DNA of 64,000 nucleotides from Juglans regia (GCF_001411555.2 NC_049911.1:4092001-4156000), one strand, 5' to 3'; positions 44,164 through 57,369 are shown, counted from the stretch's first letter. Notes: generated from the letters alone by a model not told the origin. Numbers and translations: made by a program.

Positions 44164-45965
44164 GTTTTTTTGAAATCAACTTCACTTCATTCATAAAAAA
44201 TAATCAACCAATACATTGTCTTTCTAGATTAGTACAGTTTTTAATCCAATCTGGACCATCTTCTAACCACACAATCTCCTCCTCACAAGCAAGAGCATAT
44301 CTAGCTAATCTGTGTGCTGCCAAGTTTCTTTCTCTGGGGACCTACTGAATTCTCCAGCTTGGTCTTCCACTTAGTACATGCTTTATGTCTTCAATCATCT
44401 GGACGTACCATGCCCAATTCTCTTCATGCTTTTGCACATCTTTGATAACTGACAAAGCATCACCTTAAAAAATAACCTCTTCTAACCTTTCTCAGAACAG
44501 AAAACTAAAGACCTTCATAAAGCATGAATTTCAGCAAGTATTGCATTTTTGACAAAAATTTTCAAGTATTGCATTTTTGACAAAAATTTTTGGCCATACA
44601 CAATGAAGCTATTAATTCCCCATAAGTATCCTTATTACAACCCCAATCCCCATTTTCACTTTCTCCACATCAATAGCAGCATCCCAATTAGCTTTATAGA
44701 TATTATTACCTGGTTTTTGCCATCTTATAGCTCTATTGACAGCACCTTCACCTGCAACAGAATCACTAGTTGTTTCATTAGCTTGCATAAACTATTCCAA
44801 TTTAATCTTGCAGCAGTTAAAATTGCCTTAGGACTCTCGAACTTATTTTCGAACACCAATCTGTTTCTTCTGTGCCACAGCTTCCTGAAACCACAAGCCA
44901 TTTCTTCCAGTTCCTTTTTCTGTAGCCTTTGACCCAGCTCCACCCATATATTGTAGAAATCATCTTCCTTGAGTACCCATTTCTGAACAAAGCTTAGAGA
45001 ATCTGCCCATACATCTGAAGTTGCCACACAGCTCCACAACACATGACCACTCGTCTCCTCCTTCTGATCACATATGGGACACAAAGGATTGTCTGTAATC
45101 TTCATCTTAAAACAGATTGCTTTTTGTTGGAAGAGTATCACTTACTGCTCTCTCCAGGGGAAGATTTTGACCGGATTTGGAACATTAAGTTCCCATATCT
45201 TCTTCCATCCCTCAGTGTCAACTTTATCCCCCCCCCCCCCTATTATTATTATTATTATTTTTATTTCAACAGCAAGATAATAGGGCACTTCTAATCGAGA
45301 AAGAGCCATTTTTACTAGGGCCCCAAATCATTTTGTCATCTATCCCGTCTTACTTGAAGGTAGACCACATATTATTTCTGCTTCTATTTCATTCATCACT
45401 TCTTTTACGAGATTATAATTCCAGCACCCTCTAGAGCTATCTATCAATGCATCCACAGTTGCTTCTTTATTCAACAATTTCACTAGAGATTGGACTTCAA
45501 AAGAAATTGGAGTTGGCAACCATCTATCCCCCCAGATATTTATTCTTTTACCATTTTCCACTCTCCATCTCATTCCCTCAAGTGAGGGACCTCCACCTAA
45601 TTTGACATTCAAAATAGCACTATGTTTGTAGTATTTTTCCTTCATGATTTTTGCTGCATATGCTCCAGGGTTGGTCATTAATCTCCAAAACTGTTTTACT
45701 AACATAGCACAATTAAAGCTTTCTATATCTCTAAACCTCATCCCTCCTACATTCTTTGATATACCCATCTTACTCCACTTTTTCTACTGAACTTTCCTAT
45801 CGTGCTTCATATGCCCCCACCAAAACCTAGCTATTAGTGCTGAGATTTCTTGACAAAGCTTCTTTGGGAGCTTGAAAACACTCATAGCGTATGTCGGTAT
45901 AATTTATATTACAGCTTTGACCAAAACTCCACCAAGATGCTCAGATTTCACAAAAAATTAGAAAT
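44164..45965 (-). mobile_element. 5'-truncated LINE fragment
   Basis: The 3' end is a short A-run (T7 at 44166-44172) preceded on the minus strand by GAATGAAGTGAAGTTGATTT, like the complete LINE at 36.5 kb. On the minus strand from high to low coordinates: the late RT region (MGISKNVGGMRFRDIESFNC, 45768-45700), the segment WRVENGKRINIWGDRWLPTP (about 45567-45510), the zinc-binding domain (CPICDQKEETSGHVLWSC, about 45085-45030), and FRKLWHRRNRLVFENK. The 5' boundary is near 45960. A C12-(TAT)n microsatellite lies at 45227-45260. It is not functional. Confidence 0.82.
44535..44590. repeat. 26-bp tandem duplication
   Basis: AGTATTGCATTTTTGACAAA followed by AATTTTCA occurs twice in succession inside the LINE fragment. 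Confidence 0.7.
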
Positions 45966-46371
45966 AGAGTGTGCCAATCATATGTGTATTAATGCACATC
46001 ACATTAATGCAATTTTTTTTATAAAAAAAAAAAAAATGTTCACACACGTTGCCCCCAATTAGTGAGAGAAATTGTCCTCAATGAATCGAACGGAAGAAAC
46101 AAAAGTGGACAGGAATAAATAAGCAACAAAGACAACCAAACATGTGATATAAAATAAAGCAAAACAACGAATAAATATAAAAGATAAAATGCAATTAAAC
46201 AAAGCCATAAGGGGGAAAAAGATCAAAACACTTCCATGAAATCTTTCACAAGCAAAATCTCTTCATTGGGTTCAAAGTTATAAACGGCTTTAGACGTTGT
46301 CTATTGACAGTGAAGCTATTGCTATTCTTTGGATTGACAATGTCTACCGTCCCATGAGGATGAACCATCTT

Positions 46372-47340
46372 TCATAAGCAAGATTTCAATTTGTTAGGAA
46401 AAATATATAAGCGAGAGTTGTAAAGAAGAACTTTCTGGCTAAGTGTAAAATGCTTGGAATGAATTTTTTGATTATGTAGAATTTTCATGCGTTTCCTTGC
46501 CAATTGAGCCTTGTCATAGGCATCCCGACGAGTTTCATCCAATTCATTGATCTGCAATTTTCTCAACCCTAAAACTTCATCAAGTGACATGTTAACATGT
46601 TTTATAACCCAAATGACTCAATACTGAATATTAACAGGTAAATGACAAGCTTTACCATAAACTAATTGATAAGACATTCTTAGATTAATTTTAAAAGTTG
46701 TCTTATAAGCCCACAAAGCATCAAGAAGTTTAACTGACCATTGTTTCCTATTAGAATTGATAGTTTTCTCCAAAAAGATTTTGATCTTTCTATTTGCCAA
46801 TTCTGCTTGTCCATTTGTTTGAGGGTGATAAGGGGTAGAAACTCTGTGTGTGATACCATCTTTATTCTTGAGTGTAGAAAATGGTTTGTTACAAAAATGA
46901 GAGCCCTCATCACTAATGATAACTTTAGGTATGCCAAAGCGAGCAAATAAAGATTGTCAAAATTTTAGGACAACACGATGGTCATTTGTTTTGCAAGCAA
47001 CAACCTCAACCCATTTTGAAACATAATCCACAGCCAATAAAATCTGTGTTTCCAAAGGAAATAAAAAAATGTCTCATGAAGTCTATTCCCAACAGTAAAA
47101 AATTTCTAAAGTGAGAATTGGGGAAAGAGGCATATGTCTCTTTTGCTAATAGATCCCAATTTTTGACAAGGCTCACAAGCCTTACAAAAATTATAAGCAT
47201 CTTTAAACATGGAATGCCAGTAAAAACTGATTTGTAAAATTTTAATGACTGTTTTCTTTGCTGAAAAATGACTACCATATACACCCATATGACAAAATCT
47301 CAACACAGAGGAAAACTCATTATCAGGAATGCATCTTCAA
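46372..47340 (-). pseudogene. Athila-like integrase (minus strand), broken
   Basis: The zinc-binding part is at 47306-47150 ([36 protein letters not shown]). Core remnants lie at 46946-46620 (the acidic residue region near [11 protein letters not shown] in one frame; QNWQIERS in another; [20 protein letters not shown]). The C-terminal region is at 46590-46372 (VLLYNSRLYIFPNKLKS). At least four frames are used, so no product is possible. Confidence 0.75.
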
Positions 47341-47599
47341 ATCAATTGGTCTGAATAATATTTGAAAATGTATGGATCATCAAAGTGAAAGTGTCGTACC
47401 TCAGAGAGAAATCGACATTTATCTTGGGTGGATCATTCATAAGGCATTTGTTTAATCACCAGATAGTTGACTATGTTAGCATACCAGGAAATTCTATAAA
47501 TCACAAAGAGCTGCTTATCCGGAAAACTATCATCAAGAGGAAGGATGACATTTGAAGGGAAGGATGGTGTCAATCTGGAGAGATGGTCAGCCATCACAT

Positions 47600-49225
47600 T
47601 TTCGACTCCTTTCTTGTCCTTATTGGTGATGTTGGTCTCTTGAAATAGTAAAATCTAGCAAATCAAGTGTGGTTTTGCATCTTTCTTAGCCAACAATTAC
47701 TTAAGAGCAGAATGGTCAATGAAAATAGTAATAGAGAAACTAAGAATGTAAGCCCGAAATTTATCAAGTGCAAAAACCACTGCAAGCAATTCCTTTTAGT
47801 AGTGGTGTAATTTGTTTGTGCATTATTCAAGGTTCTATTGAGATAATAAATCACAAAAGGTCTATTATCTAAACGATGTCCCAAAACAGCACCCAACGCA
47901 TAATCACTGCATCAATCATAATTTCAAAAGGAATGTCCCACTGCAGGAGTTGGATAATAGGGGCGGTGGTAAGTGATTCTTTAAGGGTATCAAAAGTTTT
48001 TTGGCACTCATCAGTCTAAAAAAATTCAATATTATTTTGTAAAAGAGTACACAAAGGTTTTACAATAGAACTGAACCCTTGAATAAACTGCCTATAGAAG
48101 CCAGCATCGCCAAGAAAAGAACGAATCTCATTAACTGTCCTAGGGATAAGAAGTTTAGATATTAATTTAATTTTTGCCTTGTCGACCTTTATACTTTTAG
48201 AAGAAACAAAATGTCACAAGACAATGCACTGAGTAACTATAAATTGACATTTCTCTCAATTAAGTAAAAGATTTTTTTCCTCACATTTCTGGAGAATACG
48301 TGCCAAATTATGCAAACAACTATCAAAAGATTTCTAAAAAATAAAGAAGTTATCTATGAATATTTCACAAATATCCTCAATCATGTCAAAGAAAATACTC
48401 ATCATGCATCTCTGAAATGTGACTGGGGCATTACATAAACCAAAAGACATTTTGGTAAAACCAAATGCGCCAAAAGGACAGGTGAAAGTGGTTTTCTCCT
48501 GGTCCTCAGACGCTACAGCAATTTGATAATAATCAGAGTATCCATCAAAGAAGCAATAAAATGCATTACCAGCCACTCTTTCTAAAATTTAATCCAATAA
48601 TGGTAAAGGAAAATGATCATTCCCTATTGGCTGAATTAAGTTTTCTATCATCAATGCACATTCTCCAGCCAATAACCATTATAGTTTGAACAAACTCATT
48701 TTTATCATTTTTTATAACAGTTAAACCAGATTGTTTTGGTACCACTTGAGTTGGACTTACCTACTTACTGTCTGAGATTAGGTAAATGATACATACTACT
48801 AGCAGTTTAAGCATTTCCTCTTTGACAACTTCTTTCTTAGTAGGATTGAGCCTACGTTGAGCATCACGAACCGGTCTAGCATCATCTTCAAGATGGATTT
48901 TGTAGGTACAAATAGCAGCATCAATACCTTTGATGTCGGCTATTATCCAACCAATTGCGTCTCGATACTTTCTTAGGAATTCAATCAACTGGGTTTCATC
49001 CTTCTAATTTAACTTTGAGGAAATCACCACAAGAAAAATGTCATCTCTAGGACCAAGAAAAACATACTTTAAATCTTGAGGAAGTGGTTTCAATTCCAAC
49101 TGGGGAACTTCTTCCTTTGAAGATTTAAGTATGTCTGGTAGTGGTAGAGTTTTAAATTGGAGTTTCCATTTTGTGCCTGCAAATTGTACTTCAAGTGGTA
49201 GAGAATAATATGCAAAATAGTCCAA
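47600..49225 (-). pseudogene. Athila-like RT and RNase H (minus strand), active site altered
   Basis: The pre-RT segment is at 49225-48761 (LKPLPQDLKYVFLGPRDDIF; RDAIGWIIADIKGIDAAICT, then a stop). The RT palm is at 48576-48334 (YCFFDGYSDYYQIAVASEDQ; MSFGLCNAPVTFQRCMMSIF). The catalytic motif reads FIDNF, so the second aspartate of the usual xxDD pair is replaced by asparagine. RNase H is at 47896-47663 (MGAVLGHRLDNRPFVIYYLN). This copy is inactive on sequence grounds alone. Confidence 0.8.
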
Positions 49226-49249
49226 AACTTCAAGACATTTTCATCAAGT

Positions 49250-50010
49250 AAACATTCAGGTGTCTGAAAAATGAAATCATCATCAGAGAAAGGAAAATTC
49301 GAACAAATAAATTATATTGGTGTCAAACTCTCTACAGTATTCAAATCACTCATGTTATCAAAATGTGTTGGTATCTTGCAAACATTGAAAATGTTCAACT
49401 CAAATGACATGTTCCCAAATGTAAGTTTCAGAACTTCACTTCTGCAATTAATCAAAGTATTTGATGTAATTAGAAATTGTATTTCAAGGATGACATGAGT
49501 TTGGTAAATAGTGGAGGCTAGCTGTTACATATCAAGAACTACAAAATCCACTGGTTAGTAGAATTTGTCCACTTGGAGCAGCACATCCTCAATAATACCC
49601 CTCAGCACCTTAACTGATCTATTAGCCAACTATAGAATGATGGAGGTCTTTTTCAGCTCACCCAATCCCAATTGCTCATACACTTAGAAAGGTAGCAAGT
49701 TCACACTACTCCCCAAATCAAGTAAAACTCTCCCAATGAGTGACTCACTGATCATAATGGAAATATTGGGAGAGCAAGAGATCTCCAAACTTTTGAGGAG
49801 TCATACTCAATATCAATTCACTAACTTGCTCCATTAGGAAACTTTATTCTTTAGATTCAGCTTCATCTTCACTGTGCACAAGTCCTTAAGAAATTTTACA
49901 TATGAATGAACTTGTTGTATGACATCCAAGAGTGGAATATTAATTTTTACTTGCTTGAAGATCTCCTGAATCTTAGTGTGGTATTTGTTCTTTTAGCTAG
50001 CTGCCAATCT
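49250..50010 (-). pseudogene. Athila-like protease region (minus strand)
   Basis: No long frame survives. Short stretches in several frames match the sister element: VQVDKFY-PVDFVVLDM near 49570-49520, TLINCRSEVLKLTFGNMSFE near 49470-49400, and SVNLLPF-VYEQLGLGEL near 49710-49660. Confidence 0.6.
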
Positions 50011-50239
50011 CTAAGGATAAAGAACCACAGGTTGGTACCCCCTACTAGTTTCAGCATCTGCACTCACAGGCTTCTTCGACTCTAGTCTCACTGCCTCTAT
50101 TTCTTTTTCAGCTTCATCAGTCTCTGTTATATCTTTAGGTATAGGAGCAACTACCTATCTATTAATGGTCATCTCTGGTTCGGAAACTTCCTTTCTATTT
50201 CTCAAAGTAAGAAAGGCATTTGTTGTCTCAATAACATCT

Positions 50240-51755
50240 CCTGAAACATTATGTACCTGTTGTGGTTGTTGCCGGTATACTTGTGGATTAGATTGAGGCT
50301 GTGCTGAAAATTTCTCTCTCTAGAGTGCTCAATGTCGTGCTTATCTTATTGATGGTGCTCTACAAGTCATTTATGGCATGAGTGTTCTCATTGTTTGTGG
50401 TGGCCTGAATCTGCTTGAATTGCTTAAGTGTATTGGCCATATGTGCCATACTATCATCTAGAGACTTCTTCGCAGATGATTGAGGTTGAGAACTCTATGC
50501 AGCTACATGAGGATAAAATCTTGGAGGTGCTACAAAAAGATAGCTCTGAGAATTTTGATATGGCTGATATTGGTACTAAGGAGCAGCCTGATGAAATGGT
50601 TGCTGAGAAGGTGGCAGAGACTAGCCAGACTGATCATTCCTCCATGAGAAATTTGGGTGATTCCTCCACCCTGGATTATATGTATTGGAGAAATGCTAAT
50701 TTTGTGCTCTGTTTACCCAGTTCGCTAATTGCATCTGCTCAGAGCCACTATCCTAAAATATTGGCATAATTGAGAAATCTTGGGTCTTGTGGTTTGAATC
50801 AGCGCATATAGAGCATGCCTCTACTGTTTTCACAGCATTCACCTTTTCCATCTCCATGACCTCTAATATTCTAATCAATGCAGTTATTCGGGCTTGAACG
50901 TCAGTGTACTCTTTAAGCTCATATCTGCCCCCACCAGCAATAGCCCTCAGTGGTTGTGTTGTCAATGAAACTCGATCAGTCTGAGTGTTCAATTGTTGTG
51001 TTCTCTCTGCAAGATAGTCAAAAAATGGCAATGCTTAATCAGGTTCCTTACTAAAGAATTCTCCATTGCACATATTCTGAACAAACTGCTTGCATTCTAG
51101 AGTGAGACCAGTATAAAAATAATTCACCAACCTCTAGAATTCAAAACTGTGATGTGGATAGATGTTCACCAAATCCTTAAACCTTTCCCAACTGGCTTTG
51201 AAAGTCTCGTCAGATTTCTAATTGAACTGGCTGATCTGCTCGTGTAAATACTGAGTTTTCTGAAAATGAATTTTTTTTTGTAAGAACTCACGTTGCATAT
51301 CAGACCAACTAGAGATAGAATTAGGCCTCAAAAAATTAAACCAAGTCTTCGCTTTATCTTTTAAAGAGAAAGAAAATAAATTAAGTCTAATAAATTCATC
51401 AGTAGTGGCTTTATTAATAAAAGTAGTGCATGCCAACTCAAAATCTATCAGGTGCTGATAAGAACTCTCATAATCCATCTCGTGGAATTGAAGTATCACT
51501 AACATCATGTCATGCTTAATAAAAAAAATTATGTGCGTCATTAGGTAAAATAATACATGATGGTGTAGTGGTGCGAGTGGGTTGTAAATAATCCCTAAGA
51601 GTGCGTGGTGCAGGTGCAGCCAGGGTCTGTTCAATTTCAATGTCTTCGTCTATAGAAAAAACAGAAGAGCTATCTATCTCTGAACTGTGTATACTATTCT
51701 CAGTGCTCGATGTAACTCTAAGCAACCTATTTGAATTGTCTCTCACCCATGACAT
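50240..51755 (-). pseudogene. Athila-like gag (minus strand), broken
   Basis: The ATG at 51755 opens MSWVRDNSNRLLRV, then RTLRDYLQPTRTTTPSCIIL at about 51600-51540, as in the other Athila-like gag. A second frame (51640-51218) carries the gag core (FSLKDKAKTWFNFLRPNSIS). A third (51031-50753) carries PFFDYLAERTQ and CSICADSNHKTQDF, a remnant zinc knuckle. The distal part (YNPGWRNHPNFSWRND) is near 50690-50640. The plus-strand 113-codon ORF at 50428-50769 is a shadow of this region. Confidence 0.75.
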
Positions 51756-51902
51756 TAAACATCAGTCCAAATAGCATAAGTAAGGTTCAAGCGACTGAGT
51801 AGTAGGTGACAAATGAAATGTGTAATCAGATATAAGATAGTGAAAGAAACATTTGAGATAAAAATAAAAATAACGAGTTTAAATTTACGTCAAACAACTA
51901 TT

Positions 51903-51921
51903 TTCCGGCAACGACGCCAAA
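51903..51921 (-). other. Primer-binding site for tRNA-Asp (minus strand)
   Basis: The reverse complement reads TTGGCGTCGTTGCCGGAAA, matching the Asp site of the other element with one change in its first half and an altered last part. Confidence 0.75.
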
Positions 51922-53110
51922 AACTTGACTCACTAAAAAATGAGTAGCACAAAGGCTATCCCAAGTGTAGGAGGGTGTCGCGTAATAATTAGAAACAAAT
52001 TCCTAGATCGTCTCTTCAGAGAAAGTTACTTAAAATCAAACGCATTTAAAATGGTGAAAATATTCTTAAAAAAAAAAAAAAAAGTGGTGGTATATGCAAT
52101 TAATGGAATAGTGCAACGGGAATAAAAAAAATGCACTAGTCATGGACTAGATTCATATTTTTAGATTTTGTTTTAGTGTCGGAATGAAATGTAAAAGATT
52201 AACAAATTGAAATTAACAATCAATGAACCAACTAAGCTAAACAATCTCAAATAATCAAAAAATTAATTAATAAAACTGAAATTATTTAAGTCATAATTAA
52301 GCTTTAATCAATCTAATATGCAATGGAACAAAGAGATTAATAAAAATAAGCTAAGAATTAAACTAGATTAGAAAGTAATTGACAAAAGACGAACTGAAAA
52401 TTGAAAAGCCCCAAAATCAAGATTTTAGGGTTCATCCTTGTATTCAAATCACAAATTCTCAAAATCAATCCATAGCAATTATAATTACTGTTAAATAAAA
52501 GTTTAAAAGAGCAAGAAAAATAACTACATCAAACTTAAACATACTAAAAATAAAATATCCAAAATAAAATGATTCTAAATTAAAAATCTAAAAAATACAC
52601 TATAAAATTCTGACAAAAATTAAATAGAGATTATGGAAAGAAAAGAACAAGCTAAATGGATGGAAATGAAGATGGAAAGCAAGCTCGGCCTCTTGTGCCC
52701 TTTTTGAGTCTTCAAAACCGAAGTAAGCAACCCTTGCTTTTTTTTTTTTTTCCATGTGTGTTGCCCATCGTGCAAAACCAAAAGAGATTTGTGTTACTTC
52801 CGTCCAAATTTCAAACACCAAGAGATTGTTGGTGCCTTTTTTACTTTTATTTTGCATTTCTTGGCTTGGAAAGAAAAATAAATAAAATAAAATAAAAAAG
52901 AAGAATAGAATATAAAAAATGTGTTATGCATGTGAAGAAAATATTATCCAATTAAATCACAAGTTATAAAATTAAGCATAAACTATGCTTTAAATCAATT
53001 TAAATCACAACTCGGATTTATGCATCTTAACCATTTTTTTTTTATCTAAAACTAATAATAATGTAATGAAATAATTCAACTATATGGGTTCTAGATATAT
53101 AAAATATGTA
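51922..53110 (-). repeat. Athila-like 5' LTR (minus strand)
   Basis: This AT-rich sequence lies between the primer site and the next LINE fragment. The far boundary is approximate, near a point where the minus strand reads TGAATTATTACATATTTTAT. ORFs within it are not genes. A second copy to confirm the limits is missing. Confidence 0.5.
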
Positions 53111-54503
53111 ATAATTCAGCTCAATCAAATGTCCCCTTGATCTGTTCTAGTAATTGATTGTGAATCCCTAATCTCCACAATCTTATTTTTCTTATACCTT
53201 CGAGTTGCACATGCATAAAAAAATCTAATGTTTCTATCATGTTGTTGATACCAGTTCCTCTTTACTCTTTGTCTCCATTTAATATCTTCTTGTTTTAATA
53301 ACTTCCCAACTTCAATTTGCATCTTCTTTATCAAATCAGTATTCTAATCACCCTCATCATCTTACAGACTCTTAATTATTATAGTTTTTTCTCTTATCTA
53401 TTTCTCATTGTCATGTATTCTATTTCTACTCCATTTTGAAAGAGTATCACTGCACACCCTTAGAGAGGCTTGTACTCTTCCCAAATACCCTCTATCTGGA
53501 TTATCTTTCTACACTCCGTTTTCCTGCTACATCTTCTAAATTGATCCCTTTGTACAGACAAAACAATAGGTTTATAGTCTGAACACCTTGCAACCAAATT
53601 TTCTACCTTGACAAAATAATACATATCTTTCCAATAGAAATTTGCAACTGCTCTATCTAACCTCTTTTTAGTAAATCTTCCATCTCCTTGCTTATTACTC
53701 CATGTGAAACCATCTCTATTATAGCCTAGGTCATGCAATTGATTATCTTCTAATGCCTTTTCGAAAGACCCCATTTGACTCTCAGATTTGTCTCTGCCCC
53801 TTCATTATGCAATAAAATCTCATTAAAATCTCCAATACTGCACCAACGATAATTCACAGGATTAAGCCTTGACATTAAAACTCAGGACAAATGCCTTTGA
53901 CCTACTTCTGAATAGCCATAAAACCCTGTCATCAACCATCTTAGACCTCTATCCCTCATCATAGACCCACCCACTTATATGTCTTTAAGAGTAAATAGAC
54001 AGTTCAAAGTCAATCTCAGCCTTCCACATGATTGCTAAGGCCTCCACTTCTACCAATTGGATCAACCCCAAAACAACCATCAAAGCCAATTTTCCTCCTC
54101 ACCACTTCCAACTTATCCATTTTCATTAAAGTTTCCATTAAGCCAACTTAATATTTTCATGACTCTCGATTGGGTTGACTAGTAGCCTCCAATTGAACAA
54201 AAGTATCTATCACTTTATCCTCCAAAGCACCCTTAATTCTTTTCCTTGTCTCTCAATCTTCATTATCATCAATTAAAAATAAACCAAATCTTTTTTTTTT
54301 TATTATTATTATTAAAAAAGACAGTTTTTAAACTGACCTGCACCACCTTGATTCCTAGCTCTTCTCTTCCATCTGCCCTTGGAACTCACCTCTGCCGCTT
54401 GACCATTTATTGCTCTGCCCTCCATTTGCTCCTTCAAAATAAGAGCCTCCATTCTTGTCTTCTAAAATGCCAGCATTTGAAAACACTATTGGAACTATCT
54501 ATT

Positions 54504-55308
54504 TTAATTACACTTTGCTCCATCGAACTTTCACTCAATTCATAATGTACCTCCGAAACTAATAATTGCATCAAAGTGGACCCGCTTACTTTCAAAACTT
54601 ACTAATCCTCTATTCCGTCTACCAGCAGCATTAAATGTAATGAAAATTCACTACAAAAATATAATTTTTATCTAATTTATTATCATTGACCATATAAAAT
54701 ATAAAATGATATATGCTATCAATTAATAATAAATCATAAATCATTAATCATATATAAAATTATTTAATACCTAAGTTGCAAGCAAGTATAAATAATCTAC
54801 GTACACAACGAAATTATTTGATATTCATTAACCATATATAAATTAATAAAAAAAATTATTTAAATTATTAAATTAAAATTAAATGAATTATTAATGTGGA
54901 TTATGTAACTAACTCATTAAAAAAATATTTTACTATAATTATATTTATGATGTTGATAATTACTACTTACTAACTTAGATTTTACTTTTTAATATGCATA
55001 ATTACTAATAATATCATACATTTTATGTATGGTTAATGATTAATAATTTATTATTAATTGATAGCATATACTATTGTATATTTTATATAGTCAATGATAA
55101 TAAATTAGATAAAAATTACATATTTACAATTAATGTTATGCACATGAGCAGCATGTGCAGTAAATTTCCATTACGTTCAATGCTGCTGGTAGACGAAAGA
55201 GAATGATTGGTAAGTTTTGAAAATAAGCAGGTCCATTTTGATGTAATTATTAGTTTCGGTGATACATTGTGAATTGAGTGAAAGTTCGAGTGAGCAAATT
55301 GTAATTAA
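54504..55308. repeat. Large imperfect inverted repeat, arms of about 260 bp
   Basis: The left arm (54504-54765) and right arm (about 55045-55308) are reverse complements with moderate divergence. For example CGAACTTTCACTCAATTCAT on the left pairs with GTGAATTGAGTGAAAGTTCG on the right, TCTACCAGCAGCATT with AATGCTGCTGGTAGA, and TATCTAATTTATTATCATTG with CAATGATAATAAATTAGATA. The outer ends of the arms include LINE ORF1 sequence. The spacer of about 280 bp is AT-rich. Confidence 0.85.
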
Positions 55309-55309
55309 C

Positions 55310-55815
55310 ACTTAAAAAAAAATATTATACTATACTATACTATATTAATACTAATGCTATACTATACTATACTAATACTAATACTATACTAATACTATAT
55401 ATAGTTCTAGTGATTTATAAAGTTATTTATATATAATATAATACTAATACTAACACTAATACTAATATTATAGTATGCTAATGTTATATCAAATGTAATA
55501 TTAAATTTTATAATATTAATTTTATATTATATCAAATGTTATGTTGATTTTATGTTATTTGATTAGTATGAGTAATAGGATTTTATATTTTAATTTTAAA
55601 CTAATTATTAAATAATATAAAATTATTTTATGTATAAAAATTAAATATAATATAAAAAATTAAAAATACATATATACACACGAATCGGTCCGGTCCAGTG
55701 TTTTTAATAGAAAAACTGGAATCGATATGGTTCCAATCAATTTTAAAAAGAGGAAACGGGTACGAACCGAATCAACCGATTTGGTCCAATTTGGACCGAT
55801 TCACCGGTTTTTTCT
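55310..55815. repeat. AT-rich simple-sequence block and ACCGGT-rich fragment
   Basis: From 55320 to 55480, ACTATACTAATACT-type words repeat in a degenerate satellite-like array. From 55680 to 55815, CGAATCGGTCCGG, GGTACGAACCGAATCAACCG and GGACCGATTCACCGG words resemble a hAT subterminal region, but termini were not found. Confidence 0.45.
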
Positions 55816-56133
55816 TTCAGATGTCTATCTTCTTGATTAGCAAAAGTAATAACAAACATGTTTTCCTTAATCTCCTTGAAATTGACGGGTTTATTCACTT
55901 TCCAAACTTTCAACATAGTCAACCTTACCAACTTGTGCCTATCCGCGCATATTTTCCCTATCAGACCTCTATCCTCCTGATTCCTCAACTAATCCAAATC
56001 CTCATCCTAAATGGCGATATCAGATTTTTTCTTCGTCATTGAGCCTGAGTTGTTTCCAATGCATTAGTGTACCGTTTTGAGATTGATTAACTATATATGT
56101 ATATATATATATATATATACACTAGCGGTGACT

Positions 56134-56150
56134 AACGTGCAAAGCACGTT
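56134..56150 (-). other. Helitron 3' hairpin
   Basis: A 7-bp perfect stem (AACGTGC/GCACGTT) with a 3-base loop, 8 bp from the terminal CTAG at 56122-56125. Confidence 0.8.
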
Positions 56151-57369
56151 TGCCATGTCTGCTTAATTGAAAAAATAAATAAATAATAATTTCTAATATT
56201 AAAATAATTAAAATTATTATTTATTCATATTTATTATTTATTATAGAATTTAAATTATATTCAAAATTTAAATTAATTAGATAGTTTTTTTTTATTAAAA
56301 ATATTCAGTAAAACTTCATCATTTATTTAATGATGATAAAATAATATTTTATAAATTAAAGTTGATTTTAAGTGTATGATATAATATTATTCTCTTAAAA
56401 ATATTCAGTAAAACTTTATCTTTTACTTAATAATAAAAAATTAATATTTTATAAATTAAAGTTAATTTAAATTTATGGTAGAATATTTATATTCTAATTA
56501 TTTGTTTTATATTAGTTTAAATCAATATTTAAATTTCTATCGTTAGAATAAATCTGAATATTAAAGATGATAGGTTGAAATTTAAAACCTAAAAACTAAC
56601 ATTTTCCTCCACTTTTCTTTTCTCACTCTCTCATTCCCCATGCACGTTTGCCTAATTTAATTAATTAAGAATATTATCATATTTAAATTATGTTAAAACT
56701 CTAATTATTTATATGATTTTAATTTCTTATAAATATTTAGTAAAATTTTATCATTTATTTAATAATGGAAGATTAATATTTAATATTTATATATTAATTA
56801 TTTAAATTTTAAATTAGTTTAAATTAATGTTTAAATTTCTATTATTAGATCAAATCTAAGAATTTAAAATGAAGGATTGATATTAATTTTTTAAAAATAT
56901 TTAATAAAATTTTATCATTTATTTAATTTATTTCAATATTTTTAATTAAATTAATATTTATTTATATATAAATCAGTATTTTAATCTTTTATTGTTAAAT
57001 CATTTTGAAGACTCCAAAACAATAGCTAGGATTTTAATGGTTATTAATGTGTCGCTGTATGTAGGTTAAAAAGTTACTTTTGCATATAATATAATAGGGA
57101 AATACTTAATTAATTAGACACAAATGAATTAGATAAAAGTAGACTCACAAGTTGATGTGATTTAATTAGGTAGGCCAGATTGTAAAATTACTTTTATTAT
57201 AAAGTAAATATAACAGATCCAATAAAACCATGCACATCCGTTTTTAGATTTATTTTTGTGTATATATGTAGCAGTTCTCTTCATCATTTTCACACACTAT
57301 ATTTTTTTTTTTGCGGACGAAATACTCCCGGCCATTAATACGTTTTAATTTCTATTCTTTTGTAATTTT

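Larger units (their letters stand above)
46040..53110 (-). mobile_element. Second Athila-like Ty3/Gypsy element, decayed
   Basis: On the minus strand the order is 5' LTR (about 51922-53110), tRNA-Asp primer site, gag, protease, RT/RNase H, integrase, and an internal tract near 46.05 kb reading AATTGGGGGCAACG. The right LTR is absent: LINE sequence and an A-run at about 46012-46037 adjoin the break. Domains are the same kind as in the 4.6-14.2 kb element but far more broken, suggesting an older insertion. Confidence 0.85.
53115..56045 (-). mobile_element. Interrupted LINE fragment (ORF1 and endonuclease)
   Basis: On the minus strand, an ORF1 start (MTKKKSDIAI, ATG at 56041) leads to a DUF4283-like stretch at 55988-55820 (LVRLTMLKVWKVNKPVNFKE; NMFVITFANQEDR). 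The distal ORF1 piece lies at 54600-54500 (VSEVHYELSESSMEQS). The endonuclease is near 54170-53460 (YNRDGFTWSNKQGDGRFTKK, then RLDRAVANFYWKD), and the linker MIKKMQIEVGKLLKQEDIKW...DRNIRFFYACATRR lies at 53334-53130. Between 54.65 and 55.75 kb the LINE is interrupted by inverted-repeat and ACCGGT-rich repeat sequence. RT is absent. Confidence 0.7.

Noticed and set aside
50428..50769. 113-codon plus-strand ORF as a gene
   Set aside because: It is antisense to the decayed Athila-like gag, whose YNPGWRNHPNF motif reads on the other strand of the same bases.
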